Below, piece after piece: positions 8,958 to 16,761 of a stretch of DNA of 64,000 nt. Each line of letters starts with the position of its first letter. The stretch's first letter is position 1. Made by a program: the position numbers and the translations under genes. The stretch is taken from positions 1,922,001-1,986,000 of the forward strand of contig NC_015953.1 of NCBI RefSeq assembly GCF_000177195.2. The letters are read 5' to 3'. The DNA is from Streptomyces sp. SirexAA-E. GTDB lineage: Bacteria; Actinomycetota; Actinomycetes; Streptomycetales; Streptomycetaceae. The notes under the pieces were generated by a model, which saw only the letters and a program-made list of their open reading frames with translations, had not been told where the DNA came from and ran no database searches.

Positions 8958-9899
8958 TCAGAAGTACCCTTCCTTCTTGCGGTCCTCCATGGCGGCCTCG
9001 GAGAGCTTGTCGTCGGCCCGGGTGGCGCCCCGCTCCGTGATGCGGGTGGCGGCGATCTCCTCGATCACCGACGCCACGGTCTCGGCCTCCGACTCCACGG
9101 CACCGGTGCAGGACATGTCCCCGACGGTGCGGTAGCGGACGCGGACGAGCTGGAGGCGTTCGGCGCCGCGTGGGCCGCCCCAGTCGCCCGGCGCGAGCCA
9201 CATGCCGTCACGGGAGAAGACCTCGCGGGAGTGGGCGTAGTAGATGGCGGGCAGTTCGATGCCCTCGCGCTGGATGTACTGCCAGACGTCGAGCTCGGTC
9301 CAGTTGGAGAGCGGGAAGACGCGGACGTGTTCACCGGGCGCGTGCCGGCCGTTGTAGAGGGACCACAGCTCGGGGCGCTGGCGGCGCGGGTCCCAGGCGC
9401 CGAACTCGTCGCGCAGCGAGAACACCCGCTCCTTGGCGCGGGCCTTCTCCTCGTCGCGGCGTCCGCCGCCGAACACGGCGTCGTGGCGCCCGGTGGTGAT
9501 GGCGTCGAGCAGCGGGACGGTCTGCAGCGGGTTGCGGGTGCCGTCCGGGCGCTCTCGCAGCCGGCCGTCGTCGATGAAGTCCTGGACACGGGCCACCCGC
9601 AGCCTCAGGTGGTGCCGTGCGACGACCTGGTCGCGGTAGGCGAGGACCTCGGGGAAGTTGTGGCCGGTGTCGACGTGCAGCAGGGAGAAGGGAATCGCGG
9701 CGGGGGCGAACGCCTTCAGCGCCAGGTGCAGCATGACGACCGAGTCCTTGCCGCCGGAGAAGAGGATCACCGGCCGCTCGAACTCGCCGGCCACCTCGCG
9801 GAAGATGTGGATGGCCTCCGATTCGAGTGCGTCGAGGTGGGAGAGGGCGTACGGGCCCGCGGCGGGCGCGGTGCCGGGTGCGGTGGTGAGGGCGGTCAT
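8958..9899 (-). CDS. cysD: Sulfate adenylyltransferase catalytic subunit
   Basis: The 313-residue catalytic subunit of ATP sulfurylase (ATP + sulfate to APS + PPi). The PP-loop ATP-binding signature SGGKDSVVMLHLALK is near residues 49-63, HVDTGHNFPEV follows, and the chain ends with the familiar DRKKEGYF terminus. Length and domain are normal for the family. The start ATG overlaps the cysC stop by four bases (ATGA) and the gene is followed after two bases by cysN, so cysC-cysD-cysN are translationally coupled. A Pro/Ala-rich 17-residue N-terminal extension precedes the conserved HLDALESEAIHI segment. Confidence 0.96.
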   Translation of the reverse strand: MTALTTAPGTAPAAGPYALSHLDALESEAIHIFREVAGEFERPVILFSGGKDSVVMLHLALKAFAPAAIPFSLLHVDTGHNFPEVLAYRDQVVARHHLRLRVARVQDFIDDGRLRERPDGTRNPLQTVPLLDAITTGRHDAVFGGGRRDEEKARAKERVFSLRDEFGAWDPRRQRPELWSLYNGRHAPGEHVRVFPLSNWTELDVWQYIQREGIELPAIYYAHSREVFSRDGMWLAPGDWGGPRGAERLQLVRVRYRTVGDMSCTGAVESEAETVASVIEEIAATRITERGATRADDKLSEAAMEDRKKEGYF

Positions 9900-10501
9900 G
9901 CCAGCCCCCGCTCGGCGAGGAGGGCGAGCAGGGCCGCGGCGGACCGGTCGGCGGGCTCGGTGTGCGAGTCGATCCGCAGATCGGGGGCCAGGGGCTCCTC
10001 GTACGGCGCGTCCACGCCGGTCAGCCCGCTGATCCCGCCCGCCGCGTGGCGGGCGTACAGGCCCTTGACGTCGCGGGTGGCGCAGACCGCGACCGGCGCG
10101 GCGACGTGGACCTCCAGGAACGGCGTGCGGCTGGTGCGGTGCAGGGTGCGCACCAGTTCGCGGGACTCCGCGTACGGTGCGATGACCGGGACCAGGGCCA
10201 GGACCCCGTTGCGGGCGAGGATCTGGGCGACGCGGCCGATGCGCTCCACGTTGCGGTGCCGGTCCTCGGGGGAGAAACCCAGGTCTCCGGTGAGCGTGCG
10301 GCGCAGCTCGTCACCGTCCAGCACCTCGGCGCGGCGGCCGTCGCGCCGCAGTGCCTCGGCGGTCGCCCTGGCGAGGGTGGTCTTGCCGGAACTCGGCAGA
10401 CCGGTCAGCCACACGGTCGCGCCGGGGTAGCAGGTGCAGTGGGGCGAGGCGGCCGGCGGGAAGGCGGGGCGCGGGCCCGAGGCCGTTGTCTGCGGGGTCA
10501 C
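9896..10501 (-). CDS. cysC: Adenylylsulfate kinase
   Basis: APS kinase, which phosphorylates APS at the 3' position to give PAPS, the sulfuryl donor for the sulfotransferase encoded upstream. Walker A is GLPSSGKTTLA (about residues 34-44 of the 201-residue form). DGDELRRTL and the FSPEDRHRNVERIG helix that binds APS follow. I chose GTG at 10501 because GGAG sits six bases upstream and the start overlaps the previous stop as GTGA. An ATG four codons earlier (10513) is possible but has a weaker ribosome site. The N-terminus carries a Pro-rich extension of about 25 residues before the kinase fold. Confidence 0.92.
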   Translation of the reverse strand: MTPQTTASGPRPAFPPAASPHCTCYPGATVWLTGLPSSGKTTLARATAEALRRDGRRAEVLDGDELRRTLTGDLGFSPEDRHRNVERIGRVAQILARNGVLALVPVIAPYAESRELVRTLHRTSRTPFLEVHVAAPVAVCATRDVKGLYARHAAGGISGLTGVDAPYEEPLAPDLRIDSHTEPADRSAAALLALLAERGLA

Positions 10502-12369
10502 ATCGTGCTCCATTCTCGGACGGCGGCGGTCAGCAGACGGCGGGCCCGCCGGAACTCGGTCGCGTGCAGGTGTTCGGCGGGGGTGTGGTCGAGGCTCGCG
10601 TCACCGGGGCCGTAGGCGACCATGGGCACGCCCTGCCAGGTGGTGGCGAGCGTGTTCATGTCGCTGCTGCCCTTCTTCACCAGGTAACGGGGCCTCACCT
10701 GTGATGCGGCGAAGGCCCGTTGGAAGGACCTGACCAGCGGGCTGGTGCGCGGTGTGGCGACCCCGGGGGTGCCCCTCAGGACCTCGGTCCGGACCGGCTC
10801 CGCCACCGCGGCGCGCAGCGCCCGCACGATGTCCTCGACGGCGTGGCCCGGGGGCAGCCGCACGTCCACCACGGCCTCGCCGTCCTGGACGTCGCCCTGG
10901 TTGAGGGCGCGTACGCCCAGGGTCGCGGTGAGTGCGTCGGGGGCCGCCCCGGCGACCGCGGCGCGCACGGCGGTGAGTGCCTCGACCAGCCGGTCGCCGG
11001 CTGTCCGGACGCCCTCGCCCGCCGTGTGCCCGACGTGTTCGCGGGTGTGCAGCCGGACCTTGATCAGACCGTGGTACCCGAGGGTGAGAGCGGTGGCGCC
11101 GCTGGGTTCGCCCACGATCACCGCGTCCGCCGGGTAGGTGTCGCGGACGTGGAAGGCACCGGCGCCGGTGATCTCCTCCTCCACGGCGCCCACCACCCGC
11201 AGTTCGACGCCCTCCGGCGGTTCGCAGGAGGCCAGGGTCTGGAGGAACGCCACCAGGCTCGCCTTGGCGTCGACCGAGCCGCGGCCCGAGAGGACCTCAC
11301 CGTCCCAGCGCACCGGCCACCGGTAGGGCACCGTGTCCAGGTGCCCGAGCATCAGCAGACGCCGGTCCCCCGCGCCCCTGGTGGCCACCAGGTTCCCGGC
11401 GGCGTCGATCTCGCTCTTGACCCCGTGGTCCTCGCACCACTCGGCGAGGAGGAGTGCGAGCTCCCGTTCGTCCCGGGAGACGGAGGACACCTGCACGGCG
11501 CGGGAGAGCAGGTCGAGGTCGCCGGCCGGTGCGGTGGCCCCCCAGAAACGGGTGGCGCCCGTCGTCGAGAGGGTGTGCGGGCCGGTGATGGCCGTGTCCG
11601 AGGTGCCGGTGACGGCGATCTCCGCGGCCCGCACCTTCTGCCGCATCCGGCCGCGGGCGTAGCCGCCGCCCTCGCCCGGGGCGAGGTGGCGCAGGGTGCT
11701 GGTCGGGTCCGCGGGGTCGGCGAGCAGGCCCGCGGTGCCGGTGACCAGGCGCAGATGGTCGGCGTCCAGGGCGCGGGCCAGGCCGGCGGCGAGGACGTCG
11801 GCGTCGACGTTGAGCGGTGAGCCGCCCTCGGCGTCGGCGACCGGCGGGGAGAGGCAGACCACGTCGAAGGCGTCCAGCAGGGCGGCGAGCCGGTCCGTGT
11901 CCACGGCGGTGACGGTCCCCGCCCGGTGGTCGCGGACGACCCTGATCCGGCCGTCCTCCCGTACCCGCAACGGCCCGTTGACCGTCCCCGTCACCAGGGA
12001 GCCGCTCCGGGCGGTCGAGGTGAGGACCGACAGTCCGCGCCGGGTGAGCTCCTCCTCCACCAGGGGCAGGGTCACCTGCTCGTACGCGGCGACGATGTGC
12101 CGCATCTCCTCCGGAGGGCAGTAGCGGATCTCGTCGCCGCCGCGCGAGAGCAGGGTGCGGATCTCCCGTCCGGTCCGCCGGTAGTGCTCGGCGATGCCGG
12201 CGGCTCCTCCGGCGACGACGAGCAGCCGCGCGCCGAGACGGTGCAGGAAGAGCAGTTCGTCGAAGACACGGCTGTGGGCCAGGGTGGCGCTGCCCAGCTT
12301 GACGACGTACAGCGCCGGCCGGCGTGTGGCGGCCACTTCTCCCAGAGCCGGGGGTGTTCCCGGGGGCAT
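10498..12369 (-). CDS. LysZ-like amino acid kinase fused to LysK-like M20 deacylase
   Basis: A 623-residue fusion of two enzymes that are normally separate. Residues about 15-270 form an amino acid kinase fold (YVVKLGSATL, VVAGGAAGI, PLNVDADVLAAGLA) related to LysZ/ArgB, which phosphorylate the side-chain carboxylate of an amino acid held on LysW. Residues about 290-623 form an M20 metallopeptidase related to LysK/ArgE, with metal and catalytic residues in MLGHLDTVP, GRGSVDAKASL, VEEEITGAGA and LDHTPAEH. LysK releases the finished amino acid from LysW. The fusion therefore joins an early and the final step of carrier-protein chemistry. AAGGAG lies nine bases before the ATG. It overlaps cysC and follows the SDR gene on the same strand. 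Confidence 0.88.
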   Translation of the reverse strand: MPPGTPPALGEVAATRRPALYVVKLGSATLAHSRVFDELLFLHRLGARLLVVAGGAAGIAEHYRRTGREIRTLLSRGGDEIRYCPPEEMRHIVAAYEQVTLPLVEEELTRRGLSVLTSTARSGSLVTGTVNGPLRVREDGRIRVVRDHRAGTVTAVDTDRLAALLDAFDVVCLSPPVADAEGGSPLNVDADVLAAGLARALDADHLRLVTGTAGLLADPADPTSTLRHLAPGEGGGYARGRMRQKVRAAEIAVTGTSDTAITGPHTLSTTGATRFWGATAPAGDLDLLSRAVQVSSVSRDERELALLLAEWCEDHGVKSEIDAAGNLVATRGAGDRRLLMLGHLDTVPYRWPVRWDGEVLSGRGSVDAKASLVAFLQTLASCEPPEGVELRVVGAVEEEITGAGAFHVRDTYPADAVIVGEPSGATALTLGYHGLIKVRLHTREHVGHTAGEGVRTAGDRLVEALTAVRAAVAGAAPDALTATLGVRALNQGDVQDGEAVVDVRLPPGHAVEDIVRALRAAVAEPVRTEVLRGTPGVATPRTSPLVRSFQRAFAASQVRPRYLVKKGSSDMNTLATTWQGVPMVAYGPGDASLDHTPAEHLHATEFRRARRLLTAAVREWSTM

Positions 12370-12415
12370 GTGCGTACTCCTTCGGCTGTCGGTGCGGGCG
12401 GTGGGCGGCAGGGTG

Positions 12416-13186
12416 TCAGCCGATGCCGCGGGTGTTGCCTCCGTCGGCCACCAGCACGCTGCCGGTGACGAAGCCGGCCTGTTCGCTGGCGAGGAAGGCG
12501 ACCAGGGCCCCCAGGTCCTCGGCCCGGCCGATCCGGCCGAGCGGCAGTCCGGCCGCGACCTCGGCGAGCCGCTCCTCGACCCGGTCGCCGTACTGGACGT
12601 CGAGGATCGGGGTGCGGTGGAAACCGGGTGCCAGGACGTTGACCGTCACCCCGGCCGGGCCGAAGGCGTCGACGAGCCCCTTGGCGAAACCGAGGACGCC
12701 GAGCCTGGCCACGGAGGACAGCCCGCTGCCCGGATGGGGTTGGCGCACCGACTCGGAGGTGATCATGACGATCCGGCCCCAGCCGGCCTGCCGCAGATAC
12801 GGTGCGGCGGCCAGCGACAGCGAGACGTGCGGCAGCAGGTTGTCGTCGACCGCCTGCCGGTACTGGGCGACCTCGAAGTCCTGTACAGGGCCGAAGGGCA
12901 CCCCCGGGGAGTTGGTGACGAGGACGTGCAGCCCGCCCAGTTCCTCGGCCGTCCGCCGTACCCATCCGGCGGCGGCGTCCTCGTCGCGCAGGTCGACCAC
13001 CTGGCTCCGTACGCGGCCGGGGCCGCAGGCGTCCACCTCCTCGTGGGCCGCGGCGAGCCGACCGGCATCACGGCCGCAGATGGACACATCGGCGCCTTCC
13101 TCGGCGAGCACCCGGGCCACGGCGAGCCCGATGCCGCTGGTGGAGGCCGCCACGAGCGCGACCCTTCCGGCCAGTTGGAGGTTCAC
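12416..13186 (-). CDS. Divergent short-chain dehydrogenase/reductase
   Basis: A 256-residue Rossmann SDR. The nucleotide site is present (ALVAASTSGIGLAVA, residues 10-24; VVDLRDE near 63) and so is the catalytic Ser region (IVMITSES). However, the usual YxxxK pair is replaced by SSVAR at about residues 157-161. This occurs in a divergent subgroup annotated as 3-oxoacyl reductase-like, so its activity is uncertain. It could reduce the ketone produced by the transketolase step. The GTG start overlaps the sulfotransferase stop by four bases (GTGA), so the two are translationally coupled. Confidence 0.85.
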   Translation of the reverse strand: MNLQLAGRVALVAASTSGIGLAVARVLAEEGADVSICGRDAGRLAAAHEEVDACGPGRVRSQVVDLRDEDAAAGWVRRTAEELGGLHVLVTNSPGVPFGPVQDFEVAQYRQAVDDNLLPHVSLSLAAAPYLRQAGWGRIVMITSESVRQPHPGSGLSSVARLGVLGFAKGLVDAFGPAGVTVNVLAPGFHRTPILDVQYGDRVEERLAEVAAGLPLGRIGRAEDLGALVAFLASEQAGFVTGSVLVADGGNTRGIG

Positions 13187-14280
13187 CTGAGTTCACCCGG
13201 CCAGAGCGGGGCCGACGGGCGCTCGTAGCGCCTGTCGAGGCGCGCCGCGGTGCGTGTGCCGCCGCCGGGAGGCGGGGCGGGATCCACGGCCGCGGCCGGA
13301 GCCCGGTCCGCGGGGGCCGCCCGGCGGGAGGGTGTGCCCCCGCCGCCGGCCGGGCGTGCCGGCGCCACCGGGTAGCCGTACCGGCCCAGCAACGGCAGTG
13401 CGGGCAGGGTGGCCGCCGCGATGTCGGCGGCGGAGAGCTCGGTGCGCCACCGGTCGTCGGGGCGGATCCGCGTCACCCCCCGCCGCAGCCGGTCCGGATT
13501 GCCGGTCACGGTGTGGTTGACGCCGAGCGGGACACGGCCGGCCCCGTCGACCGGCACCTCGTCGTCCAGGCCGGCGAAGCGCAGCACCTCGGCCACCGTC
13601 CCGCGGGGCCGTGCGGACAGGTCCTCGTGGCGGATCCGCAGGTAGCGGTCGCCCGCTGCCGCGCCGACGCGTTCCGAGGCGAGGTTGAAGGCCGTCCAGT
13701 ACCCGCTGGAGCGGGAGGGGGACATCGGGTCGATGTACTCCTTCGCGCTGCGGTAGGACAGGGCGGTGGCCCGGGGATCACGCACGATGTGCAGGACCCT
13801 GACGTCGAGGTCGTCCCGGCCCAGCAGCGCCGCGGCCTCCGCCGGGCACTTGGAGCCGTCCACCACCAGGCGGTCGCCGCCGCGGGCGGCCACCTCCCGG
13901 TAGACGGAGGCCGACCGGTCGAGCAGCTCGCCGACGCCGGCGGCCGCGGGCCCCGTGCCGCGCGCCTCGGCGAGCCTGGCCCTGGTGTGCCGGGTACGCA
14001 TCAGCGTGTGCTGCAGGGCCAGCATCCGGCGCGCGGTGGCGGCACCGGCCGGGGCGGGCAGGGCAGCGAGCGCGTCGGACCACAGCGGGCACGCCGTCAA
14101 GGGCTGCCCGCACCCGCAGGTGGAGTTGGTTCCGGCGCCCAGCACACCGTTCTTCCACAGGAAGTGGAGTTCACCGATGTGCCGTACGCCGGGCAATTCG
14201 TTGAGGATGTTGCCGAGGAGTGTGCTTCCGCTGCGCATCCAACCGGTGATGTAGAGGGCGCGGACAGGTGGGCCGGACAT
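13183..14280 (-). CDS. PAPS-dependent sulfotransferase with disordered C-terminal tail
   Basis: A soluble sulfotransferase of 365 residues. The 5'-phosphosulfate loop is YITGWMRSGSTLLGNIL (about 10-26) and the 3'-phosphate site is HIVRDPRATALSYRS (about 164-178). The catalytic fold ends near residue 305 (LLGRYGYPV). About 60 residues of Pro/Ala/Gly-rich, probably disordered, sequence follow and finish with the compact motif RLDRRYERPSAPLWPGELR. A linker plus a short terminal motif, encoded 30 bases downstream of a shell-protein gene, is what an encapsulin cargo looks like. The likely job is to sulfate a hydroxyl of the LysW-bound intermediate, creating a leaving group. PAPS comes from the downstream cysC-cysD-cysN genes. 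Confidence 0.9.
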   Translation of the reverse strand: MSGPPVRALYITGWMRSGSTLLGNILNELPGVRHIGELHFLWKNGVLGAGTNSTCGCGQPLTACPLWSDALAALPAPAGAATARRMLALQHTLMRTRHTRARLAEARGTGPAAAGVGELLDRSASVYREVAARGGDRLVVDGSKCPAEAAALLGRDDLDVRVLHIVRDPRATALSYRSAKEYIDPMSPSRSSGYWTAFNLASERVGAAAGDRYLRIRHEDLSARPRGTVAEVLRFAGLDDEVPVDGAGRVPLGVNHTVTGNPDRLRRGVTRIRPDDRWRTELSAADIAAATLPALPLLGRYGYPVAPARPAGGGGTPSRRAAPADRAPAAAVDPAPPPGGGTRTAARLDRRYERPSAPLWPGELR

Positions 14281-14310
14281 GGTGATTCCCTTCGTCGGCT
14301 GTCGCCGAGG

Positions 14311-15201
14311 TCAGTCCCGGGCCAGCAGCAGGAAGTGCTGGGGCAGGTGGACGGCGAGACCGATCCGGCTGCTCGCCTCGACGACGTCTCCGCCGTCGGG
14401 GCCCTGGCCGCGCAGCAGGGTCAGCGAGGCGACGTCCGGCACGAGCAGGGTGACGGCCGCCCGGAAGTCCCCGAGCAGGACCTGGTCCCGGGGGATCATG
14501 CGGGTGCGGGAGACGGTGATGCCGGCCGCGCCGAGCCGTTCGAGCACTCCCGCGCGCACCAGCTCCCAGTAGGTGAAGGGGTGGACGACGATGCCGTCGC
14601 AGGAACCGCCGGTCTCCTCCACCTCGGCGGCCGCCCGGGTGACGGAGGCGTAGATGTCCTCGCCGAGGCTGCCCCGGCGCAGGCCAGGAAGGTCGAGGAG
14701 GCCGGTGACGGCCTTGTCGTCGCTGCCGTGCAGCAGGGTCTGGTTCTCCACCACCGACAGCCGGACCAGGACCCGGTAGTCGACGAACGAGGCGAGCAGC
14801 GCCGGTTCGTCGAGGAGCCCCTCGGGCAGCGGCACCCGCACCTTCAGGTCGGTGAGCTCCGCGTACTCCACGCGGGAGGTGAACGACCCTTCCGGAGTGG
14901 TCCGGTAGGAGGTTCCGGAGGCGGCGATGTGCGCGGCCGGCTCGTGCACGTAGGGCACCGGGGCGTCGGCGACCGACGCCGTCTTGAGCAGATGCCGCAC
15001 GGCATAGCGGGGCCGTGTGGCGAAGAGCGGGAAAACGGCCGGGAGATGGGCGCGGAACGGCACCGCACGGTCCTCGCCGGCCGCCGTACCGCGCACCGAC
15101 CAGGCGAATTCCTCACCGGGGCTGCGCTCGGCGAGACCCGGGTCGGCGAGCTGTATCCGTACACCCTGCTGTACTGCTGAAGAGGCGGCTGCTGCCAGCA
15201 T
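14311..15201 (-). CDS. Encapsulin-like HK97-fold shell protein
   Basis: A 296-residue protein that I read as an HK97-fold encapsulin/major-capsid homologue. It has the length of encapsulins. The ENQTLLHGSDDKAVTGLLDL segment (about 155-175) resembles the encapsulin 'E...L.G....GL' region. A DGIVVHPFTYWELVRA helix follows, then RDQVLLGDFRAAVTLLV, and the C-terminus ends in beta-rich GLAVHLPQHFLLLARD. No other phage head genes (portal, terminase, protease) are nearby. It is the first gene of the leftward operon and precedes the sulfotransferase by 30 bases. The ATG at 15201 has GGGAGA at good spacing. Comparative surveys have described 'natural-product' (family 3) encapsulins in actinobacterial biosynthetic clusters, and this fits that description. 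Shell size and cargo are unproven. Confidence 0.8.
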   Translation of the reverse strand: MLAAAASSAVQQGVRIQLADPGLAERSPGEEFAWSVRGTAAGEDRAVPFRAHLPAVFPLFATRPRYAVRHLLKTASVADAPVPYVHEPAAHIAASGTSYRTTPEGSFTSRVEYAELTDLKVRVPLPEGLLDEPALLASFVDYRVLVRLSVVENQTLLHGSDDKAVTGLLDLPGLRRGSLGEDIYASVTRAAAEVEETGGSCDGIVVHPFTYWELVRAGVLERLGAAGITVSRTRMIPRDQVLLGDFRAAVTLLVPDVASLTLLRGQGPDGGDVVEASSRIGLAVHLPQHFLLLARD

Positions 15202-15457
15202 GCTTTCTCCCTGGGTAGCTCGTGAACGATCGTGGATGAGGATTGACACTAGACCGCATCCGGACACCGGGGACAAGAATTCGACGCCTGCTTGTTTATG
15301 ATCTGAATAAGCCCACGTGATTTGCCGTCAGGAAATCTGCACCTGCCGGACATGAAGATCTCATACGCATCGCATGAGCTGCGCCGTGGCGTACGTAACC
15401 AGCCAACTCTAGGCTGCTTCCAGCTCCGGATGATTTCGACCGAAGACGGGTGGAAGA
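15202..15457. promoter_or_regulatory. Divergent promoter region, shell operon / LysR gene
   Basis: These 256 bases are visibly more AT-rich than the surroundings. They contain a 15-base imperfect palindrome TTATGATCTGAATAA at 15296-15310; positions 15297 and 15309 give a T-N11-A LysR-type core. A second inverted repeat, CTCAT-N9-ATGAG, spans 15360-15378. On the minus strand TTGTCC (complement of 15271-15276) and TAGTGT (complement of 15246-15251), 19 bases apart, are a possible promoter for the shell operon. These are candidates read by eye. Confidence 0.4.
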
Positions 15458-16381
15458 ATGCGTCACGACTTGCAGATAAATCGCCTCAGAGCATTGGTGG
15501 CGGTGGTCGAGCACGGCGGGTTCCGGCGGGCTGCGGAGGTTCTGCACATCACCCAGCCCGCGGTGAGCCAGCAGATCCGCCAGCTGAGCGGCCTCATCAA
15601 GCGGCCGGTCTTCGCCTCCACGGGGCGGGACATGCGGCTCAGCCCGCAGGGCGAGGAACTCCTGGAGTACGCCCGCCGCATGGTGGCGCTGAACGACGAG
15701 GCGGTGGCCCGGTTCGTGCCCGAGGTCGGCCAGGTGCTGCTCTCGGTCGGCGTGACCAGCCAGCTCGCCGAGGTCCTTCCCGAGTTCCTGCGCCGGATCA
15801 ACCGGGAGCTCCCCCAGGTGCAGTTGCGGGTCCGGACGGGGGCGAGCGAGGCGCTGGCCGAGCAGTTGCGTACCGGCCAGCTCGATGCCGCCCTGCTGCT
15901 CCAGACCGGCCCGCCGGACCCGGGGCCGGACGGCCTGGAGCTCGGCCGGATGCGCATGGCCTGGTTCGGCCGTCCCGCCACCGGCGAGCACGACGCCCTC
16001 CCGCTGGCCCTGTTCCCCGCCCCGTGCACGCTGCGCAAGGAGGTCGGCGAGGTCCTGGACCGCGCGGGCATCCGCCGGCGGATCGCGTACGAGGGACCGG
16101 AGCTGATCGGTCTGCGCTCGGCCGCCAAGGCGGGACTGGGCATGACGTGCCTGATCGCCAACGGGGACGAGCTGTGGGGACTGGCCCGCACGGCGCGCCC
16201 GGACCTCCCGGCGCCGCCGGCACCCCTGCCGGTCACCCTGGCACTGACCCCCGGCTCCGCCCCCGCCGGTTTCGCCCGGACCGCGGAGAAGGCGTTCCGG
16301 CGGGCCCTGCAGGGCTACCCGCTCGACCCGGCGGGCCCGGACCGCTTCGAGCCGGCCGTGCTGAGCGCATCGGCGGCCTGA
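15458..16381 (+). CDS. LysR-family transcriptional regulator
   Basis: A LysR-type regulator of 307 residues. The winged helix-turn-helix is at about 4-63 (INRLRALVAVVEHGGFRRAA, then PAVSQQIRQLSG). An effector-binding periplasmic-binding-protein fold follows at about 90-295. It is transcribed divergently from the shell/sulfotransferase operon and lies just ahead of lysW on the same strand, the classical arrangement for a local activator. The likely effector is a pathway intermediate. The ATG at 15458 is preceded by a purine-rich GGTGGAAGA stretch. Confidence 0.9.
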   Translation: MRHDLQINRLRALVAVVEHGGFRRAAEVLHITQPAVSQQIRQLSGLIKRPVFASTGRDMRLSPQGEELLEYARRMVALNDEAVARFVPEVGQVLLSVGVTSQLAEVLPEFLRRINRELPQVQLRVRTGASEALAEQLRTGQLDAALLLQTGPPDPGPDGLELGRMRMAWFGRPATGEHDALPLALFPAPCTLRKEVGEVLDRAGIRRRIAYEGPELIGLRSAAKAGLGMTCLIANGDELWGLARTARPDLPAPPAPLPVTLALTPGSAPAGFARTAEKAFRRALQGYPLDPAGPDRFEPAVLSASAA

Positions 16382-16531
16382 GCGCACCTGCCCCCCGTAT
16401 TCCATCGCGCATAAGCATTCGCGTTCACTCCCATTCGAGCCGCTGATGAAATCCGGCCGAACGGAGGAAAATCCGGGGATACAGTCCATCTTGTTTCAGC
16501 CACTTCCGCAACGACGAGTAGGGGAAATGCA

Positions 16532-16714
16532 ATGTCTCAGACACTGCTTGCCACCACGTGTCTCGAATGCGACGCCGAGGTTCCCTGGGAGAACGACGCC
16601 CGGGTCGGCGAGATAGTCGAGTGCCCGGAGTGCCGCACCGAGCTGGAGGTCGAATCGGTGGAGCCGCCCCGACTGGTGCTCGCCCCCGAGGTCGAGGAGG
16701 ACTGGGGCGAATAG
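16532..16714 (+). CDS. lysW: LysW-type amino-group carrier protein
   Basis: A 60-residue acidic carrier protein. It has two zinc-binding Cys pairs (CLEC at about 10-13, CPEC at about 31-34) and the diagnostic C-terminus EDWGE. In LysW proteins the side-chain carboxylate of the terminal Glu is joined to the alpha-amino group of an amino acid, which protects and carries the substrate through later steps. It is the first gene of a rightward operon followed by its ligase. AGGGGA precedes the ATG. Together with the transketolase and sulfotransferase this points to secondary metabolism rather than lysine or arginine synthesis. Confidence 0.95.
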   Translation: MSQTLLATTCLECDAEVPWENDARVGEIVECPECRTELEVESVEPPRLVLAPEVEEDWGE

Positions 16715-16761
16715 AGGGCGAGCAGCGGAGCCGTTCCTGGGACCGGGAAGGAGAAAAGGAA

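Noticed and set aside
12416..13186. Calling the SDR a standard 3-oxoacyl-ACP reductase.
   Set aside because: The YxxxK catalytic pair is missing, so the usual activity cannot be claimed.
14311..15201. Reading the capsid-like gene as a prophage remnant.
   Set aside because: No portal, terminase, protease, integrase or att-like repeats surround it, and it is the first gene of a biosynthetic operon with a strong ribosome site. The injection-system genes 30 kb away are tail-type only and unrelated to a head protein.
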